A stretch of DNA of 64,000 nt from J054 sp964613615 (GTDB lineage Bacteria; Pseudomonadota; Gammaproteobacteria; Steroidobacterales; GCA-2729495), in NCBI GenBank assembly GCA_964613615.1, contig CAZTIB010000147.1, positions 1 to 64,000 on the forward strand, read 5' to 3'. Positions 51,808 through 61,008 of the stretch are shown here, one piece after another; within the stretch, counting starts at the first letter, position 1, and each line of letters begins with the position of its first letter. Under the pieces are notes generated by a model, which was given only the letters and a program-made list of their open reading frames with translations, was not told the origin of the DNA and searched no databases. The translations under genes and the position numbers were made by a program.

Positions 51808-53301
51808 TTAGTTGTCGCTTTCTTTCCAGTCCTTCAGGTAAGTGTCCCAGTTCTGGTCTACCAGCGTGAAGGCATCCTTCGCACCCTGTTCCAGCAGCTC
51901 ACGGTTGGTGGCTGGCCACTTGGCCGGACCGCCCTCCTGCGGGAACTGGCGCGTTGCGTCGATGACGATCTTGCTCGACAGCATCGGCGTCTGCCGGCTG
52001 GGATCCGGCATCATCATCTGGGTCTGCGGGACTACCACGCTGGCAGTCGGCTGCCAGCGGGCACCCAGGGCCTTGATCACCGCGCCCGGGTCCATGATGT
52101 CGACATCATCGTCGACCACGATCACGACTTTGTTCAGGGCCGGGTTGGCGGCGACGTACTGGCCGGCCGACATGCCCTGACCCGGGAAACGCTTCTTGAT
52201 GCTGATGACAATGACGCCGCTCGCGCCCGCGGGCGAGTAGAGCCCTGTCAGATTCGGGATCAGGCGCTTGTACATGAACAGGTTCGATGACACCTGCGGC
52301 GCCTTGGGCATGTCCCAGGTCAGGCCGGTAAAGGAATTCAGCACCCACGGGTCCCGGCGGTGAGTCAACGCCTTGATATTCATGAAGAAATTGTCTTTCT
52401 TCGACGGCCCCTGGAAACCGTACATTTCGCCGTAGGGCCCTTCCGTCTCAAACTCGTCCAGCGGGATTTCACCCTCGATCACGAACTCGGAATTGGCGGG
52501 CACGTGAATGTCGCAAGTCTCGCAGCGCACTACCTGCAACGGGCTGCCGCGCAGGCCGCCGACGAACTCCAGCTCGTCTTCCTTGTAGCCGGCCATCTTG
52601 GTGCTGCTGGCGCAGAACGTGAGGGGATCCGGTGCGACGGCGACGGCCACCTTTGCCACCTTGTCGCCGCGCCGCTTCATTTCGTTCAGCAACAACCAGC
52701 CATGCTGTCCGGGTTCCGGGTTCACACCGATCTTGCGCGGCCCCTTGATCTGGCAGCGATAGGTGCCGACGTTACTGCCGAATTCGGGATCGCTGACGAA
52801 TACCGCACCCATATTGATATAGCGGCCGGCGTCAGCAGGGTTACTCTGCAAAAAGGCGTAGCGCTCTATATCGATATCGTCGCCGGTCAGGCGCACTTCC
52901 TTGCACGGCGCGTCGGCGGTATCGATGGCCACCGGGGGAATACGTTGCCACATGCCGGCGTCGTCCAGCCGCGCGGTGAGCTGCTCGATCACCGCGCGAT
53001 ACATCGCGTGTGGATCGTCGTTGATCCTGGGCACCCCGAACAGCAGCGCTTCGTCGGGCCAGCTGCCGTACAGGTTGGCGAGCACCGGGCCTTCCCGCCA
53101 CTCGCCGCCAATCTTGATTTTTTCCACCAGGAAGGCCGGCGCGCGTTCCTTGCCGTAGCGATCGACCAGGCGATAGGCAAAAGCGGTCAGCTCGTAGCGG
53201 TCCTGGTCTAGGGCCTCCAGGCGCAGCAGGCGCTTGCGCGACTCCAGTGCGCGCACGTAATCGCGAATGGAGTCAAACGGTGCCGGTACCGTGCCCGTCA
53301 T
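51808..53301 (-). CDS. UbiD-family prenylated-FMN-dependent decarboxylase
   Basis: The 497-residue product shows the UbiD fold: RYINMGAVFVSDPEFGSNVGTYRCQIKGPRKIGV (prFMN and metal region), IEGEIPLDEFETEGPYGEMYGF (catalytic Glu/Asp region), and later GASGVIVISIKKRFPGQ and VVDDDVDIMDP. UbiD enzymes reversibly decarboxylate aromatic or unsaturated acids. The partner flavin prenyltransferase UbiX is not in the window. The context (cytochrome c, DUF1501, DUF1800) is not that of ubiquinone synthesis, so a catabolic role is likelier. Confidence 0.9.
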   Translation of the reverse strand: MTGTVPAPFDSIRDYVRALESRKRLLRLEALDQDRYELTAFAYRLVDRYGKERAPAFLVEKIKIGGEWREGPVLANLYGSWPDEALLFGVPRINDDPHAMYRAVIEQLTARLDDAGMWQRIPPVAIDTADAPCKEVRLTGDDIDIERYAFLQSNPADAGRYINMGAVFVSDPEFGSNVGTYRCQIKGPRKIGVNPEPGQHGWLLLNEMKRRGDKVAKVAVAVAPDPLTFCASSTKMAGYKEDELEFVGGLRGSPLQVVRCETCDIHVPANSEFVIEGEIPLDEFETEGPYGEMYGFQGPSKKDNFFMNIKALTHRRDPWVLNSFTGLTWDMPKAPQVSSNLFMYKRLIPNLTGLYSPAGASGVIVISIKKRFPGQGMSAGQYVAANPALNKVVIVVDDDVDIMDPGAVIKALGARWQPTASVVVPQTQMMMPDPSRQTPMLSSKIVIDATRQFPQEGGPAKWPATNRELLEQGAKDAFTLVDQNWDTYLKDWKESDN

Positions 53302-53338
53302 GATGCTCGTACCGCCATGGGAAGCCCCGGAACCGCAC

Positions 53339-53743
53339 TCAGGTCTGAATGGACCGCAGGTAGGCGATCAGCTGATCGACGATAGTGCGCACGGCGGCCT
53401 CGGCTTCCACGTCGGCGCCTTCTTCAACCCAGAACTCGTAGCCCCAGACTGGCATCGTGCGAATGCCGTGGGCGATCACCACCGCGCGGCCGTCGATGAT
53501 TTCCCGCAGTTTCGCCGCGTTCATCTGCCCACCGGAACGGCGGCTGAGGGTTGTCAGGTCGGGCACCATGACTGCCAGGCCCTGGCCCACCGGGCCGTCG
53601 CCAGCGCCAGTCACACCGTGGCAACTGGCACAAAAACGCATGTAGAGGTCGCGGCCCGAATAGTCGGCAAAGCTTTGTGCCGCCGCGGGCCCGGCCAGCA
53701 AGCAACTCATCAACAGCAGGAATGTGACGAACACGCAGCGCAT
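53339..53743 (-). CDS. Exported c-type cytochrome
   Basis: The ATG at 53743 follows CGGAGAG. The 134-residue product has a signal peptide ending AAAQ and one haem site, C38-A-S-C41-H42, with a likely axial methionine in IRTMPVWGYEFW. It ends 37 bases before the UbiD-family gene and begins 59 bases after the DUF1501 gene, on the same strand. It may carry electrons for an exported enzyme of the same operon (inference). Confidence 0.9.
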   Translation of the reverse strand: MRCVFVTFLLLMSCLLAGPAAAQSFADYSGRDLYMRFCASCHGVTGAGDGPVGQGLAVMVPDLTTLSRRSGGQMNAAKLREIIDGRAVVIAHGIRTMPVWGYEFWVEEGADVEAEAAVRTIVDQLIAYLRSIQT

Positions 53744-53802
53744 CGGCGACTCTCCGGAAAACCTTAGTCACGATGCTACCACCTCAGGTGGCCGCCGCCG
53801 CG

Positions 53803-54981
53803 TTACGAACTAAGGAGATTCCCTAATGGTGCGGCTGCGCGGCTGCCGGGAAATACCCGGTCTTCGAGACGGGCCGGGGCAACGCCCAGGTGATCGTGCA
53901 AGACACCTTTGAAGACACGCCGCAGATCCATCGTGGGCCGCAGGTCCCGGCCCTGGTAAAGGTCGCCCGCAGCGAGGCCGGGCCAGTCGGCCACGACCCG
54001 GCCGCCGGCGACTGCACCTCCGAGCAAAAAGGCGCAACTGGCCGTGCCGTGATCGGTGCCGTTGGTGCCGTTCACCGCCACGGTGCGGCCAAACTCGGTG
54101 ACCACGAGCACGGCGGTGTCGGCCCACACGGAACCGAGGGCGCTGGCGAGTTCTTGAAGGCCCCGGTCCAGTCCCTGCAACCGGTTTGCCAGCTGGCCGT
54201 TCGCCGCGCCCTGGTTGGCGTGCGTATCCCAGCCGCCGGATTCCAGCACGGCCACCCGTGGCCCTTCAGGTGCAGCCAGGAAACGGCCGGCCGCGCGGGC
54301 GAGTTGTTCGAAGGCGCGCGGGCCGAAGGCGGGGCCGGCACCGCCCATGGTCCCGGCAATTTCGGCAGCGGCCAGGGCTTCACTGAAACGTTGCGCCAGT
54401 AACGGGTCCTCTGCGTACAGCAGGCCGATGCGATTCAGGGTGTCTGCATCGGCATCGGGCATGCGCGATGGCGCCCACGTGGTTACCGGTGCAGCGCCGC
54501 GCAATGCCAGCGGCATGGTGGTTCCGAGTGCGATACCCGGTTCACCGGACACGGCGTTCGGCAGGCTCGCCAGCCCGCGATTCAGCCAGCCGTCGCGCGC
54601 ATGGGCGGCGCCCGCTTCGAGCCAGTCCTGGCCGTCGAAATGAGATCGCTCGCGGTACGGCGTGGCCGCGGCGTGAAACACCAGCAACTCCTGCTGCTGG
54701 TAGCGCGCGTGCAGTCCGGTCAACGCCGGGTGCAACGCGAAATCGGCATCCAGGGCCAGTGCGCCGCCTGCGGTGCCCGGCGCATCGATGGCCAGCGCGC
54801 CGCGCTGGCGCCGATAGTTCGGATCGCCGACGGCGGGCACCGCGGCCAGGCCGTCGAGGGCACCGCGAAGAATTACCACGACGAGGCGCGCATCGCTCGC
54901 GGTCCGGGCCAGCGCGAGGCCGGGGCATGCCAGGGCGAACCCGCCAGCGCCGGCGGCAACGAGAAAATGTCGGCGATCCAT
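53803..54981 (-). CDS. DUF1501 family Tat-exported protein
   Basis: The ATG at 54981 has GGAGG upstream and gives 392 residues starting MDRRHFLVAAGAGGF, a Tat signal. The domain has the DUF1501 features VVVILRGALDGLAAV, ERSHFDGQDWLEAG and FGRTVAVNGTNGTDHGTASCAFLLGG. DUF1501 is related to the sulfatase/alkaline-phosphatase superfamily, but its reaction is unknown. It follows the DUF1800 gene by five bases, the usual pair. Confidence 0.9.
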   Translation of the reverse strand: MDRRHFLVAAGAGGFALACPGLALARTASDARLVVVILRGALDGLAAVPAVGDPNYRRQRGALAIDAPGTAGGALALDADFALHPALTGLHARYQQQELLVFHAAATPYRERSHFDGQDWLEAGAAHARDGWLNRGLASLPNAVSGEPGIALGTTMPLALRGAAPVTTWAPSRMPDADADTLNRIGLLYAEDPLLAQRFSEALAAAEIAGTMGGAGPAFGPRAFEQLARAAGRFLAAPEGPRVAVLESGGWDTHANQGAANGQLANRLQGLDRGLQELASALGSVWADTAVLVVTEFGRTVAVNGTNGTDHGTASCAFLLGGAVAGGRVVADWPGLAAGDLYQGRDLRPTMDLRRVFKGVLHDHLGVAPARLEDRVFPGSRAAAPLGNLLSS

Positions 54982-54986
54982 AGCCT

Positions 54987-56381
54987 TTACCTCCGCAGAA
55001 ACTCGGGACTGGCGAGGAACAAGGTCAGCCCCTGCGTGCGACTCTCGGCGCGACTGATCCACGTGCGGCTGTAGTCACTGAATACCGGCCCGAGCACTGC
55101 GTCGCCACGTTGCACCGGGTCTACGCTGCCACCGGCGCGGCGGCCGACCGCGCCGGCCCATTCGATGCGTTTCATCAACCCGTCGGCACCGTCCCAGTCG
55201 GCCGCGGTATCCGGCCACCCCGCCGGCGACCCGGGCCGGTAAGCAGGCTGGCCCATCAGCATCAGCGAGCCGACCACCTCGCGCTCGCCCCGGGGCTGGA
55301 CGTCAAGGGCCCGCACTGCGGACACCAGGTAATCGTGGGGCGTTTTCAGCTTGGCCAGCGGCTCGGCCCAGGCTTCCGGCGAATCAATCAACGCCGCATA
55401 GCTTGCCTGCAGTTCACCGCCGCTGTGCAGGTAGGCCGCTGCCACGCGATCGACGGCCGCGGCGGGCGGCTCATCGGCAACGAAATGTCGCACCAGCTTG
55501 GTGGCCAGGAAACGTGCGGTGGATGGGTGCACGGCCAGCTCGCGCAACACGGCCTGTCCCTGCGCGATGCCCTGTTGCCGGTAACGCTTGTCGAGCACGG
55601 TCTGCGCTCCGGGTTCGTGGATCTTCGCGCGAAACTGGAATTCGCCGGGCGGGCCTTCCCGCAACGGACCCTGTCCGCCACCCACGGACCAGCCCGTCAG
55701 GGTCTTCGCGAGACTCATCACATCCTGCTGCGTGTAGCCGCCGCCAACGCCGAGCGTGTGCAGTTCGAGAATTTCGCGGCCGAGATTTTCGTTAATGTCG
55801 AGTTTGCGCTGCGTGCGCCGGAAGCGCGCAGCGCGTTTGGTGGCCGTCGAATTCGGGCCGATGGAAGCCTGGTTGTCGAGATACAGCAGCATCGCGGGAT
55901 GCTGTTCAACGGCCAGCAGCATATCGGCGAAGTTGCCCGTCACGTGAGGCCGGATCGCCTCGTTTTCGAGACCGCCGGCCAGTGCGGTCACCGGCGGTTT
56001 GTCGGCGGAGACCGCAAAGTGGTTGGTCCAGAAGTGCACCAGCCGCTCGTAGAAGGGGGTGTCTGTCTTCGCTGCCGCCGCGTAGCGGGCCATCACCTGC
56101 GCGCGGTAGGCCGGGCCCAGGGTGTTGCGCACCTGCTGCACCGGGTCTGCACCCTTCGCGCCCCGGCGAGCCTGGCGCATCTGCTGGCGCACGGCCTGAA
56201 ACTCTGCGAGCACTTCGGCGGAGGGCGGCAGGGCCTGCACGGCGCCAGGCAGCTGCTGCGGCCGGTCCACCTGCGCCAGCAGCCAGCCCCGCGGGTCATC
56301 CCCGGGGGCCATAATCTCGCCGGGCCGCGCACCCAGGCCGAAGCGGTTCACGGCGATCGCGTTGTCGGTTCTCGCAGCCAT
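54987..56381 (-). CDS. DUF1800 family protein
   Basis: The start taken is the ATG at 56381 (MAARTDNAIAVNRFGLGARPGE), which is where the conserved domain begins; 464 residues. It contains KRLVHFWTNHF-like (here RLVHFWTNHFAVS), LLYLDN, INENLGREILELHTLGVGGGYTQQDV and FLATKLVRHFV, all typical of DUF1800. It is the first gene of the DUF1800-DUF1501-cytochrome c-UbiD-coiled-coil series. No signal peptide is visible from this start. The function is unknown. Confidence 0.88.
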   Translation of the reverse strand: MAARTDNAIAVNRFGLGARPGEIMAPGDDPRGWLLAQVDRPQQLPGAVQALPPSAEVLAEFQAVRQQMRQARRGAKGADPVQQVRNTLGPAYRAQVMARYAAAAKTDTPFYERLVHFWTNHFAVSADKPPVTALAGGLENEAIRPHVTGNFADMLLAVEQHPAMLLYLDNQASIGPNSTATKRAARFRRTQRKLDINENLGREILELHTLGVGGGYTQQDVMSLAKTLTGWSVGGGQGPLREGPPGEFQFRAKIHEPGAQTVLDKRYRQQGIAQGQAVLRELAVHPSTARFLATKLVRHFVADEPPAAAVDRVAAAYLHSGGELQASYAALIDSPEAWAEPLAKLKTPHDYLVSAVRALDVQPRGEREVVGSLMLMGQPAYRPGSPAGWPDTAADWDGADGLMKRIEWAGAVGRRAGGSVDPVQRGDAVLGPVFSDYSRTWISRAESRTQGLTLFLASPEFLRR

Positions 56382-56490
56382 AAGACGAATAACGCGGCCG
56401 TGCTCCCAAGGTTGACGAGTCGCTGCAGCTGGACGTAAGTACTGTACGCTGGCCCGCACCGCATTAACCGTGGGACTACCCTTTTCCGGT

Positions 56491-56551
56491 AGGAGCGACT
56501 TCAGCCGCGACCAGATCTACCTGGCGGTTTGTCGCGGCTGAAGCCGCTCCT
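56491..56551. repeat. Inverted pair of REP-like palindromes
   Basis: Arms 56491-56511 and 56531-56551 are inverted copies (20 of 21 positions match) of a sequence built around GCGGCTTCAGCCGC, separated by 19 bases. Each arm can itself form a small hairpin. The core also forms the hairpin at 16701-16726. This resembles dispersed REP elements of Pseudomonas and Xanthomonas relatives. It lies in the 248-base gap between divergent genes. Confidence 0.85.
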
Positions 56552-56629
56552 GCCATAGAGGGGTGGCGAAATGAGCCGAAGCGAGCAAACCTTGCTGATC
56601 AGGCTAGAATTCTTGCAGGAGACCTATTA

Positions 56630-57580
56630 ATGAAAATACTGCGCAGAATCGGCATCGGTTTCGTGGGCTTTCTCGCTGTGGCCTGGGTGGCACTCCTGGC
56701 GCTCGCCTACTGGCCGTCCGGCATCGAGGAAGCACCGGCCAGGCAACTGGCCGGCCCGGACGATCGGTTCGTCACGTTCGATGGCCTGGAGCTGCGCTAC
56801 CGGGAATACGGGCAAGCGGGGCCGGACCGGCCAACGCTCGTGCTGATTCACGGCTTCGGCAACTCGCTGCAGTCTTTCCGGCTGGTGGCGCCACTGCTGG
56901 CGGACGACTACCACGTGATTGCGGTCGACCTGCCGGGCTTCGGCCTGTCGGCCAAACCGGCGGACTTCGACTACCGGAACGCGAACCAGGCACGCGTGAT
57001 GGGCGATTTCATTCGCGCGCTGGGACTCGATGACGTAATCGTGGGCGGCCATTCGCTGGGCGGTTCGATTGCACTGCGGGTTGCCGTCAGCGAACCGGAA
57101 GTGCGCGGCCTCGTGTTGATGAACCCGGGAATAATCAATTCGGGCGTGCCGGCCATTGCGCAGTATTACTTCTTCCCGATGCAGCGTCTTCTGGCCAAGC
57201 AGCTCGGCAAACGCGATTTCCGCGAAAGCATGATCAAAGGGTCTTTCATCAATCCCGATGTCATTACGGACGAGGTCATGGACAACCTGCAACGCGCGTC
57301 GCAGAGCGAGGGCTACCTGGCAGGCATGACCACGATGATGGGCCAGTACGAAGCGCCGGACGAGGAGCCGCTGCTGGCCGAGGCGCGCCTGCCGACGGTC
57401 ATCGTCTGGGGCGAACTGGATCGTCGCAAGACGCCGGAAGAACTCGCGCGCCTGGAAGCCGGCCTGCCCAATGACCGCACGCTGAAGGTACCGGGCGTGG
57501 GCCACTACGTGCATGAAGAAGGCGCCGACGCGGTGGCCGCAGGCCTGGTGGACATGAAGGCTTTCCTGACTTCCGGATGA
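56630..57580 (+). CDS. Membrane-anchored alpha/beta hydrolase
   Basis: AGGAGA precedes the ATG. The 316-residue product has an N-terminal membrane segment (about 6-28). A complete hydrolase domain follows: LVLIHGFGNS, VDLPGFGLS, GGHSLGGSIAL with the nucleophile serine, WGELDRRKTPE with the likely acid, and GVGHYVHEE with the histidine. The substrate is unknown. The downstream racemase-family gene overlaps by four bases (ATGA), so the two are coupled. Confidence 0.9.
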   Translation: MKILRRIGIGFVGFLAVAWVALLALAYWPSGIEEAPARQLAGPDDRFVTFDGLELRYREYGQAGPDRPTLVLIHGFGNSLQSFRLVAPLLADDYHVIAVDLPGFGLSAKPADFDYRNANQARVMGDFIRALGLDDVIVGGHSLGGSIALRVAVSEPEVRGLVLMNPGIINSGVPAIAQYYFFPMQRLLAKQLGKRDFRESMIKGSFINPDVITDEVMDNLQRASQSEGYLAGMTTMMGQYEAPDEEPLLAEARLPTVIVWGELDRRKTPEELARLEAGLPNDRTLKVPGVGHYVHEEGADAVAAGLVDMKAFLTSG

Positions 57581-58329
57581 GTATCCGGCCCGCGGAATAC
57601 GCGGCACGGGGCCTGCTAGGCATCGGCACACCGCAGGCCAACCCCACCGTGGAAGCGGAAATGCTGGCCCTGCGGCCAGCGGGCGTCGGGCTCGTGACCG
57701 CGCGGCTGGTGTGCCTGGATCCCGACCCCAGGCGTCGGCTGCTCTCTTATATCGCTGACCTGGAGCAGACCCTCGAACGCTACGACTCACTGACGCTGGA
57801 CGCCTTTGGTTTCGCGTGCACCGGCTCCACCTACCTGTACGGGTATGCGGAAGAACGCCAACTCGTGGCCCGCCTGCAGGACCGTTTTGGCTACCCGGTG
57901 GTGACCGCGGCTGCGGCCATTGAAGCGCGGCTCGGGGCATTGGACGCGGTAAAGATTGCCATCGTCGCACCGTACCCGGAGTGGCTGCTGAACCGTAGCG
58001 TTGAGTACTGGACCGACCGCGGTTTCCAGGTGCGGGCGGTCGGCCATGCGCAGCTGCCCAGCGAGAACCTGCACCGGATTTATGAACTAGTCAGCCAGCA
58101 AGCGCTGGAGGTCCTCGAAACGCTGGATCTGGCAGGGGTGGACGCGGTGTTGTTCAGCGGCACCGGGATGCCGTCGTTGCGTGCGATTCTCACCGCGCGG
58201 GCAGATACCGGCCTGCCGGCGGTGTCATCCAACCTGTGCCTGGCGGCCAGCCTGTTCGACACCATCGGCCTGGACGGGTCGGCTGCCACGCACCCGGAGA
58301 CCTGGGCCGCACACGTCGACTCGTTGTAA
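57577..58329 (+). CDS. Asp/Glu racemase superfamily enzyme (maleate isomerase / arylmalonate decarboxylase group)
   Basis: The 250-residue product has both cysteines of the two-base racemases: C81 in GFACTGSTYLYG and C221 in SSNLCLAAS. It also has VLFSGTGMPSL, typical of the maleate isomerase/AMDase group. Arylmalonate decarboxylases lack the first cysteine, so isomerase or racemase activity is likelier. It is translationally coupled to the hydrolase upstream. Confidence 0.85.
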   Translation: MSIRPAEYAARGLLGIGTPQANPTVEAEMLALRPAGVGLVTARLVCLDPDPRRRLLSYIADLEQTLERYDSLTLDAFGFACTGSTYLYGYAEERQLVARLQDRFGYPVVTAAAAIEARLGALDAVKIAIVAPYPEWLLNRSVEYWTDRGFQVRAVGHAQLPSENLHRIYELVSQQALEVLETLDLAGVDAVLFSGTGMPSLRAILTARADTGLPAVSSNLCLAASLFDTIGLDGSAATHPETWAAHVDSL

Positions 58330-58391
58330 GCAACACAGCAGACCGGTCAGGCGAGACCGTACATCCGCCGCGGCACGACGACGCGTGAATG

Positions 58392-59615
58392 TCAGCTCGA
58401 TACCGAGGAACTGGCCGGCGCCGCCGACTGCGGGTCCGGAATCTCGATAAACAGGAAGTAACAGCCCACGGCTGCGCAGAGTACGGCACCGCCGACCATC
58501 GGCGTCGCCGGCGACAGGTTGTAGATCGCACCACCAATGGCCGGGCCGAAGATCATGCCGAAGGCGGGTGCCGCGGCCAGCAGCCCGGCCACAGCACCCT
58601 GCTCGTTCGGCTCTACGTTGAGACTCGCCGCCGCGTTCAGCCCCGGCGTGGCCATTGCTACGGACAGGCCCATCAGCGCGAACACTGCGTAGAGCTGCCA
58701 GAGTTCGCTGGCCAGAACCAGCAGGACGAGAGACGCGGCGAACAGAAAGAACGAGTAGCGCAACAGGAAACGCGGGCTGAGCTTCCAGACCTGCATCACG
58801 ACGATCTGCACCACCATGGTGACCAGGGCCATGGACAGCAAGGCGAACATCGCCACCTGCGTGACGGCCTCGCGACCAGACACGCCGAAGCGGTCTTCGA
58901 TGACAAACGGCGTGACCACCTGCACGCCAGTAAAGACCATGAACACCACGAACCAGCCAAGCAGGTACGGAAACACCCGGCTGTCGCCCACACGCAGCCG
59001 GGCGGCTTTTTCAATGTGCACATGACGCGGTGGTTCGGCGAGCGTGGCCAGGGTCACGGCCATGGCGACGAGGGCCAGCCCGGCGGCCGCATACATGGGC
59101 ACTACGGCGCCGAAGCGCGCGAGCAGGCCACCGAAAGCGGGACCAATGACAGTACCGATGCCACCCGATGCGGCGATCAATGCCATGCCCTGCCCGCGGC
59201 CGGCGGCATCGGTCGTATCGGCGACATAAGCCGTTGCAGCCGGCTGAATGGCAGCAGCCATCACGCCATAGACCAGCCGCGCGCCGAGCAGGATCAGGAA
59301 CAGGGGCATCGGCGCGAACCAGCCCCATAGCCCCGCCTGGATACCGAAGGCCAATCCGGCGTAACCCACCGCAAACCCCGCCATCCCCAGCAGGTAGACC
59401 GGCTTGCGCCCCATGGACTCGCTGGCGCGACCCCACAGTGGCGAACAGATCACGATGGCAACGTTCGACGCGGAGATCAGTACTCCGAACTGCCATTCCG
59501 CCAGACCGATTTCCCGGGCCAGTGGGCCGAAGATGACGTACAGCAGGGACTGGCCCATGCCATAGGTCACGAGGCCAAACAGCAGGATCAGCCGGGCACG
59601 GGATGCGTCGATCAT
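58392..59615 (-). CDS. MFS exporter (DHA1/TetA-like)
   Basis: The 407-residue protein has twelve predicted membrane segments. The N-terminal half has PLWGRASESMGRKPVYLLGM (MFS motif A region) and GRGQGMALIAASGGIGTVIGPAFGGLLA (motif C, typical of antiporters). The C-terminal half carries a matching GPAIGGAIYN. This suggests proton-driven export of small molecules. No regulator is adjacent. Confidence 0.9.
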   Translation of the reverse strand: MIDASRARLILLFGLVTYGMGQSLLYVIFGPLAREIGLAEWQFGVLISASNVAIVICSPLWGRASESMGRKPVYLLGMAGFAVGYAGLAFGIQAGLWGWFAPMPLFLILLGARLVYGVMAAAIQPAATAYVADTTDAAGRGQGMALIAASGGIGTVIGPAFGGLLARFGAVVPMYAAAGLALVAMAVTLATLAEPPRHVHIEKAARLRVGDSRVFPYLLGWFVVFMVFTGVQVVTPFVIEDRFGVSGREAVTQVAMFALLSMALVTMVVQIVVMQVWKLSPRFLLRYSFFLFAASLVLLVLASELWQLYAVFALMGLSVAMATPGLNAAASLNVEPNEQGAVAGLLAAAPAFGMIFGPAIGGAIYNLSPATPMVGGAVLCAAVGCYFLFIEIPDPQSAAPASSSVSS

Positions 59616-59774
59616 GTTAGTGGGCCAACGAAAGATAAGCAGAAGCCGCGCGCAGCGGCCACGGCGGGTGCGTTCGACTTGCGCCCGGCCGCGGGGGCGG
59701 GACTATAGCAGATCTACCTGTGCACCTTTTTCCGCACTATCATTGCCCGCTTATCCACCCCTTGAGCTCGACCC

Positions 59775-60008
59775 ATGGCCATTCAGCGACTCGCATTCGT
59801 CTTCGACGCCGGCACCTTCGCAGTGATGAAGTCGCTGCTGGAAAGCGAAGGCGTGCGGGTGCTGGATCTCGCCTATGGCGGCCACGTGGCCATCGCCGGC
59901 GCCGACCAGGGCTACTACATAGAGGTGCTGGACGAAGACCGGGAGCTGGGGGCGGAGCTGCTCCGCGAACACGGCTTCGACAAGTACCTGGTCTCAAAAC
60001 CTGCCTGA
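59775..60008 (+). CDS. DUF2007-like small protein
   Basis: The 77-residue product fits the DUF2007 (putative prokaryotic signal-transducing protein) pattern: an N-terminal strand, a helix AVMKSLLESEGVRV, a strand pair around GGHVAIAG, then YYIEVLDEDRELGAELLREHGF. It stands alone between an MFS gene and a convergent WYL regulator. A similar pattern forms the N-terminus of the rhomboid at 62105-62986. The function is unknown. Confidence 0.75.
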   Translation: MAIQRLAFVFDAGTFAVMKSLLESEGVRVLDLAYGGHVAIAGADQGYYIEVLDEDRELGAELLREHGFDKYLVSKPA

Positions 60009-60021
60009 CAAGCCCGGACGC

Positions 60022-60996
60022 TCAGTCGCGATAAAGTTTGCGCACCTGGTCCAACTGCGTGCGCACCTGCTCGCGCAGCACCGCCGGCGCCAGTACCTGC
60101 ACGTCGGGTCCGTACTTCAGGATATCCATGATCAGCTCGCGCGGATCGGAGTAAGGCACCTTCAGCACATAGGCGCCATCCAGTTCGTACTGGCCATCCT
60201 GCTCCGGATGCCAGACCTCACGGGACACCCAGCGCGCGCGCAGTGGTGAAAAACGCAGCACGGCCGTGTGTGCGGCGCGGCCGGAAAAAATGCCGAAACC
60301 GGCACCGAGGTGCTCGTCCAGCGTTTCGTCCTTGATTTCGCGGGCCCGCTTGCCCAGCACCACGGCGTTACCAATTGCGTCTACGGAAAAAGTGCGCAGG
60401 CCCTGGCGCAGGTGACACCACGCGTCCAGGTACCAGTTGTCACGGTAAAACACCAGGCGTTGGGGCGATACGTCGCGGGTCAGCGTTTCGTTCGCTGCCC
60501 GCCGGAAATGTTCGATACGCAAACGCCGGCGCGACAACAGCGCGGAAGAAATAGCCTGAAAGCTTTCCGGTTCGACGGGCCTGACGCCCATCTGCAAGAT
60601 CCGGATGCGACGCGTGAGGTCTTCGGCGCTGAAATCTCCGCTGTCGAGAATGCGGCGAATGCGCTCGCGCAGCGGCCGCACCTGGGCACCCAGCAGGCCA
60701 GGCTGCAGCCGCTCCAGCAGGTGTTCCATCGTGAGCAGCGCGTGCACTTCTTCGGCGCTGAACCAGAGCCCGGGCAGCTGGAACAGGTGGGCCTGCGGCG
60801 CATTTTCGTCGAGCCGGTAGGCGCCCCGGTCCCGCTCCCAGACAATCGGCATGTTGAAACGATCGCGCAGGTATTCGAGATCGCGCTTGAAGGTGGCGCG
60901 GGATACGCCGAGCTCGTCCAGAAAGTCGTCCCGGCTGACGAAGCGGCGCTGCGTCAGCAGGCGATGAATCTTGTAGAAACGCTCGGTCCGGTCCAC
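60022..60996 (-). CDS. WYL-domain transcriptional regulator
   Basis: The 324-residue protein has an N-terminal helix-turn-helix of the DeoR/HTH_11 type (about 5-58, VSRDDFLDELGVSRATFKRDL). A WYL domain follows with RDNWYLDAWCHLR, and a C-terminal WCX-like region (VLRFSPLRARWV to EQVRTQLDQV). WYL domains bind ligands, often nucleic acids or nucleotides, and many such regulators control defence or DNA-repair genes. It lies 12 bases before the EVE gene on the same strand's far side, so order on minus is EVE then WYL. Confidence 0.93.
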   Translation of the reverse strand: MDRTERFYKIHRLLTQRRFVSRDDFLDELGVSRATFKRDLEYLRDRFNMPIVWERDRGAYRLDENAPQAHLFQLPGLWFSAEEVHALLTMEHLLERLQPGLLGAQVRPLRERIRRILDSGDFSAEDLTRRIRILQMGVRPVEPESFQAISSALLSRRRLRIEHFRRAANETLTRDVSPQRLVFYRDNWYLDAWCHLRQGLRTFSVDAIGNAVVLGKRAREIKDETLDEHLGAGFGIFSGRAAHTAVLRFSPLRARWVSREVWHPEQDGQYELDGAYVLKVPYSDPRELIMDILKYGPDVQVLAPAVLREQVRTQLDQVRKLYRD

Positions 60997-61008
60997 ACGC
61001 GCCCCCGG

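Noticed and set aside
51808..53301. UbiD-type gene as the ubiquinone-synthesis decarboxylase
   Set aside because: The neighbours are cytochrome c, DUF1501 and DUF1800, not ubi genes, and UbiX is absent, so the general family name is safer.
55110..56438. 442-codon plus-strand frame opposite DUF1800
   Set aside because: Antisense to a gene with strong family motifs; no domain in the translated frame.
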